Positions 61,422 to 64,000 of a stretch of 64,000 nt of DNA are shown here, in pieces. The stretch covers positions 806,001 to 870,000 of the forward strand of contig CAWCSF010000010.1 of NCBI GenBank assembly GCA_963798195.1, given 5' to 3'. The notes below the pieces were generated by a model. The model was not told the DNA's origin and did no database searches. It worked only from the letters and a program-made list of their open reading frames with translations. Position 1 is the first letter of the stretch. Each line of letters starts with the position of its first letter. This stretch comes from CAVSRC01 sp963798195. Its GTDB lineage: Bacteria; Pseudomonadota; Alphaproteobacteria; Rhizobiales; Kaistiaceae. A program made the position numbers and the translations under genes.

Positions 61422-61901
61422 ATGGCCACCAAAAAGAAGGAAAAGGCGCCGAGCCGAGACGCGGCGGTCAACCGGCGCGCGCGCTTTACCTATGAAATCG
61501 GTCAGACTTTCGAGGCCGGGATCGCGCTGACCGGCACCGAGGTGAAGTCTTTGCGCGAGGGCAGGTCGAATATCGCCGATTCCTACGCCAGCGAGCGCGG
61601 CGGCGAGATGTGGCTCTACAACGCTTATATCCCGGAATACCTGCAAGCGAACCGCTTCAACCACGAGACCCGGCGGCCACGGAAGCTGCTGCTCCACAAG
61701 CGCGAGATCAGCCGGTTGGCCGGGGCGGTGGATCGCGAGGGCATGACGGTCGTGCCGCTGAAAATCTATTTCAACGATCGCGGGCGAGCGAAAGTCGAAC
61801 TCGCGGTGGCGCGTGGCAAGAAACTGCACGACAAGCGCGAGACGGCGAAGAAGCGCGACTGGGGTCGCGAGAAGGCGCGTTTGCTCCGCGACAAGGGCTA
61901 G
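61422..61901 (+). CDS. smpB: SsrA-binding protein SmpB
   Basis: A 159-residue SmpB, which binds tmRNA and rescues stalled ribosomes. Visible features are ARFTYEIGQTFEAGIALTGTEVKSLREG, the NIADSYA loop, the RRPRKLLLHKREISRLAG segment and the C-terminal tail KKRDWGREKARLLRDKG that enters the decoding site. It is co-transcribed with dapA (three-base gap). Confidence 0.96.
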   Translation: MATKKKEKAPSRDAAVNRRARFTYEIGQTFEAGIALTGTEVKSLREGRSNIADSYASERGGEMWLYNAYIPEYLQANRFNHETRRPRKLLLHKREISRLAGAVDREGMTVVPLKIYFNDRGRAKVELAVARGKKLHDKRETAKKRDWGREKARLLRDKG

Positions 61902-61905
61902 CCGC

Positions 61906-62640
61906 GTGGACGATCATCTCGCTGCGCAGCTCTGCCTGCGGGATGCGTGGCCAGCACCTGAGACCGAGGAACTCGGCGGCTGGCAGCTCCGGGCCGGCAA
62001 GGGTGGATATAATCGCGCAAACTCCGTGTGGGCCGGACGCTTCACCGGCGAAGTATCACTCATCGAGGCGATCGATCGCGCCGAGGCGCATTATCGGCAT
62101 CGCGGACTGGGCCTGCGTTTCCAGATGATGGATATTGCGCAGCCACGTGGTCTCGATGCCGAACTGGAACGCCGCGGCTATCGGCGCGAGACCCCATGCT
62201 CGGACATGGCGAAGGCCGTCAGCGACCGGGCCATGCCGACCGACGTCTCGGTGATGGAAGATGCCGGCGCGGACTGGCTCGAGACCTACGGTCTGGCGCA
62301 ATCGCCTGAGCGACAGGCCGAGCTACCACTCATCCTCCCGCGGCTTTTGCCGCAGCGCGGCTTTCTCGTCTGCCGGCGGAACGGCGCATCTGCTGGGACC
62401 GCGCTTGTCAGCCGCCTTGGCTCTGACGCCGCAGTTGATTGCGTGATGACTTTGCCGGACGCGCGCCGGACGGGCGTGGCCCGCTCAATGCTGCTCGCAG
62501 CGGAGGCCTGGGCGAACAAAGAAGGCGCGCGCCGCCTGCTGCTCTCGGTCGTGGACGCAAATGCCGCCGCGATGCCGCTTTATCTCGACCTTGGCTACCG
62601 CAAACTCGCCGCCTACCACTACCGCTTCAAGCCGGCCTGA
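61906..62640 (+). CDS. GNAT family N-acetyltransferase
   Basis: A 244-residue protein with a poorly conserved N-terminal half and a clear GNAT domain at the end: VMTLPDARRTGVARSMLLAAEAWANKEGARRLLLSVVDANAAAMPLYLDLGYRKLAAYHYRF. The start is the GTG at 61906, five bases behind smpB. It probably acetylates a small molecule or peptide; the substrate is unknown. Its 3' end overlaps the UDG gene by 22 bases. Confidence 0.82.
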   Translation: MDDHLAAQLCLRDAWPAPETEELGGWQLRAGKGGYNRANSVWAGRFTGEVSLIEAIDRAEAHYRHRGLGLRFQMMDIAQPRGLDAELERRGYRRETPCSDMAKAVSDRAMPTDVSVMEDAGADWLETYGLAQSPERQAELPLILPRLLPQRGFLVCRRNGASAGTALVSRLGSDAAVDCVMTLPDARRTGVARSMLLAAEAWANKEGARRLLLSVVDANAAAMPLYLDLGYRKLAAYHYRFKPA

Positions 62641-63272
62641 CCGAGCATTGCCCGGATCGCGAAGAACACATCGCGGAACATCGCCTCGGTGAGAACGCCG
62701 GTGTTCGTGTTGTAACGGGAGCAGTGGTAGCTGTCGAAAAGCGTCAGGCCGGGCCGAATGTCGTGCGCGGCGCAATGCTTGAACAGCGCCGCGCTGCGCT
62801 TGATGCCGAGAGCGGGGAGCACGCTGTCATGGGCGATGCGGCCGAGTGCCAGGATCGCAGACAGTCGTGGCATTGCCTCGATGGTTGCGACCAGGAACGT
62901 CCTGCAGGTCTTGATCTCGGCCGGCGTCGGCTTGTTCTGCGGCGGCACGCAGCGCACGGCATTGCAGATCGCGGCGTCCCTGAGCTGCAGGCCGTCGTCT
63001 GGCCGTGCGGCGTAAGTACCTGACGCAAAACCGAAATCAATCAGAGTCCGGTAGAGCAAGTCGCCAGCGTAGTCGCCGGTGAACGGGCGTCCGGTGCGGT
63101 TGGCGCCGCGCAATCCCGGCGCGAGGCCGACGATCAACAGGGCCGCATCTGAGGATCCGAAAGTCGGGACCGGCGCATTGTGCCAGCCAGGCTCCTTCGC
63201 GCGCCATTCCTCGCGAAAGGCGACAAGTCGCGGGCATAGGGGGCAGTCGTGCCCGGGTTCGTTCGGCTGCAC
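62619..63272 (-). CDS. family-5-like uracil-DNA glycosylase
   Basis: A 217-residue Fe-S uracil-DNA glycosylase of the UDG family 4/5 group. Four cysteines for the cluster are present (CPLCPRL at residues 10-13 and later cysteines in NAVRCVPP and KTCRTF). Motif A reads GLAPGLRGANRTGRPFTGD, where alanine and glycine at the catalytic position indicate family 5 (UDGb) rather than the usual GEAPG of family 4. The later histidine motif is DSYHCSRYNTNTG. It removes uracil and related bases from DNA. Confidence 0.85.
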   Translation of the reverse strand: MQPNEPGHDCPLCPRLVAFREEWRAKEPGWHNAPVPTFGSSDAALLIVGLAPGLRGANRTGRPFTGDYAGDLLYRTLIDFGFASGTYAARPDDGLQLRDAAICNAVRCVPPQNKPTPAEIKTCRTFLVATIEAMPRLSAILALGRIAHDSVLPALGIKRSAALFKHCAAHDIRPGLTLFDSYHCSRYNTNTGVLTEAMFRDVFFAIRAMLGQAGLKR

Positions 63273-63286
63273 GTCGGGCTGGTGCG

Positions 63287-63895
63287 TCAGACGACGTCGT
63301 CGCTTTCGAACTCGTCCTCTTCGAACGTCGTGGCCTCCACGCGTTCCGCCTGTCGCTGGGCGCGTTCGGCCGGATCACGGCCTATCTTTGACTTGAGCGA
63401 CAGCAACTCGACGAAGTGATCGGCCTGACGGCGCAATTCGTCGGCGATCATCGGCGGCTGGCTGGACAGGGTCGAGATAACGGTAACCTTTCTACCTTTG
63501 CGCTGCACAGCCTCAACCAGCGAGCGGAAATCCCCGTCACCGGAAAACAGGACGAAATGGTCAACGTTCTCAGCCATCTCCATCATGTGGACGGCGAGTT
63601 CGATGTCCATGTTGCCCTTGATCTTGCGCCGTCCGGTGGCGTCGACGAACTCCTTGGTCGGCTTGGTGACGACCGTGTAGCCGTTGTAGTCGAGCCAGTC
63701 GATCAGAGGGCGAATCGAGGAATATTCCTGCTCTTCGGCCAACGCAGTGTAGTAATATGCACGGAGAAGATAGCCACTGGACTGAAATTCCTGCAGCAGT
63801 TTCTTGTAGTCGATGTCAAAGCCCAGTGCCTTTGAGGCGGCGTAAAGATTTGCACCGTCTATAAAAAGAGCGATTTTCTCGCGGGGATCGAACAT
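63287..63895 (-). CDS. NYN domain protein (LabA/DUF88 type)
   Basis: A 202-residue protein with a PIN-like NYN domain, probably a nuclease. Acidic residues of the catalytic core are visible in IALFIDGANLYAASK, KGNMDIELAVHMM and LFSGDGDFRSLVEA. The C-terminus is acidic and disordered. Members of this group are conserved beside rpoZ and smpB in alphaproteobacteria, and related to cyanobacterial LabA. The 105 bases beyond it (63896-64000) are probably a promoter region and hold no gene I can support. Confidence 0.88.
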   Translation of the reverse strand: MFDPREKIALFIDGANLYAASKALGFDIDYKKLLQEFQSSGYLLRAYYYTALAEEQEYSSIRPLIDWLDYNGYTVVTKPTKEFVDATGRRKIKGNMDIELAVHMMEMAENVDHFVLFSGDGDFRSLVEAVQRKGRKVTVISTLSSQPPMIADELRRQADHFVELLSLKSKIGRDPAERAQRQAERVEATTFEEDEFESDDVV

Positions 63896-64000
63896 ATTCC
63901 TCTCCGCCTTTTCATTTTTCCGATCTGCAAGATCGCTCTTGCCTGAACGGGCGGTTGAAAAATTAGCTGAACTCGCTTGCCGCCCGATAATACAGGCCGA

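Noticed and set aside
63948..63987. Inverted repeat CGGGCGG / CCGCCCG with a long loop at the window end
   Set aside because: Loop of about 25 bases and partial view of the region; cannot be separated from chance in GC-rich DNA.

Overview
The window is a GC-rich chromosomal segment of an alphaproteobacterium, most likely in the order Hyphomicrobiales (Rhizobiales). The evidence is the porin at 52283-53389 (rhizobial Porin_2 type), an EipB/DUF1849 envelope protein, MipZ-type division ATPases, a GguC/AraD1 protein, a PHB phasin, DUF1127 and DUF1489 proteins, and the order slt-dapA-smpB-...-NYN. No prophage, integrase or CRISPR array is visible. The only mobile-element trace is a degenerate IS1595-like transposase scrap beside a tRNA-Ser. 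About 70 genes were recognised, packed tightly with many ATGA-type overlaps and several convergent genes whose ends overlap.

Layout. 1-4.5 kb: tail of an acyl-CoA carboxylase subunit, DUF3291 protein, acylphosphatase, lipB, tRNA-Leu(GAG), a dehydrogenase/aminotransferase pair that looks like gnnA-gnnB (diamino-sugar lipid A), DUF1127. 4.6-10.8 kb: diguanylate cyclase, aldo/keto reductase, small envelope proteins, then a BigR-type persulfide-response module (TSUP permease, rhodanese, ArsR-family sensor, divergent ETHE1-like dioxygenase). 10.9-19.1 kb: Kup, DUF1489, two tandem mipZ paralogues whose leaders carry clustered GANTC (CcrM) sites, a VWA and a J-domain protein, a D,D-carboxypeptidase with a SPOR domain, and a phasin with paired operator-like boxes.

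19.2-35 kb: clpS-clpA, glycosyltransferase, HIT, FemAB-like acyltransferase, a frameshifted glycerophosphodiesterase, RidA, eipB, a frameshifted dinB, a CHASE3 hybrid histidine kinase, and a gatC-gatA-gatB operon with three unrelated small genes interleaved. 35-39.9 kb: MarR/MFS divergent pair, EamA permease, lipoprotein, GST, small Sel1-like protein. 39.9-47.8 kb: a sugar-acid catabolic island (pentonate-type IlvD/Edd dehydratase, FadR-type regulator, AraD1/XylX-like 2-keto-3-deoxy acid dehydratase, frameshifted alpha-ketoglutarate semialdehyde dehydrogenase, COG3618 lactonase, TIM-barrel isomerase) that would feed a pentose acid to 2-oxoglutarate. 47.8-64 kb: GT8, a sarcosine/dimethylglycine dehydrogenase-like enzyme, tRNA-Ser(GCT), porin, an unusual OmpA protein with four internal tandem repeats encoded with a 46-residue membrane protein and a membrane-anchored helix-hairpin-helix protein, an alpha/beta hydrolase, lytic transglycosylase, dapA, smpB, GNAT, family-5-like uracil-DNA glycosylase and a NYN/LabA protein.

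Three genes (25075-25837, 27225-28551, 43897-45334) each carry one apparent extra base that breaks an otherwise well-conserved reading frame. They may be real pseudogenes or consensus errors. The strongest candidates for new biology are the tandem mipZ pair with its methylation-site-rich leaders and the repeat-OmpA/small-membrane/HHH operon.
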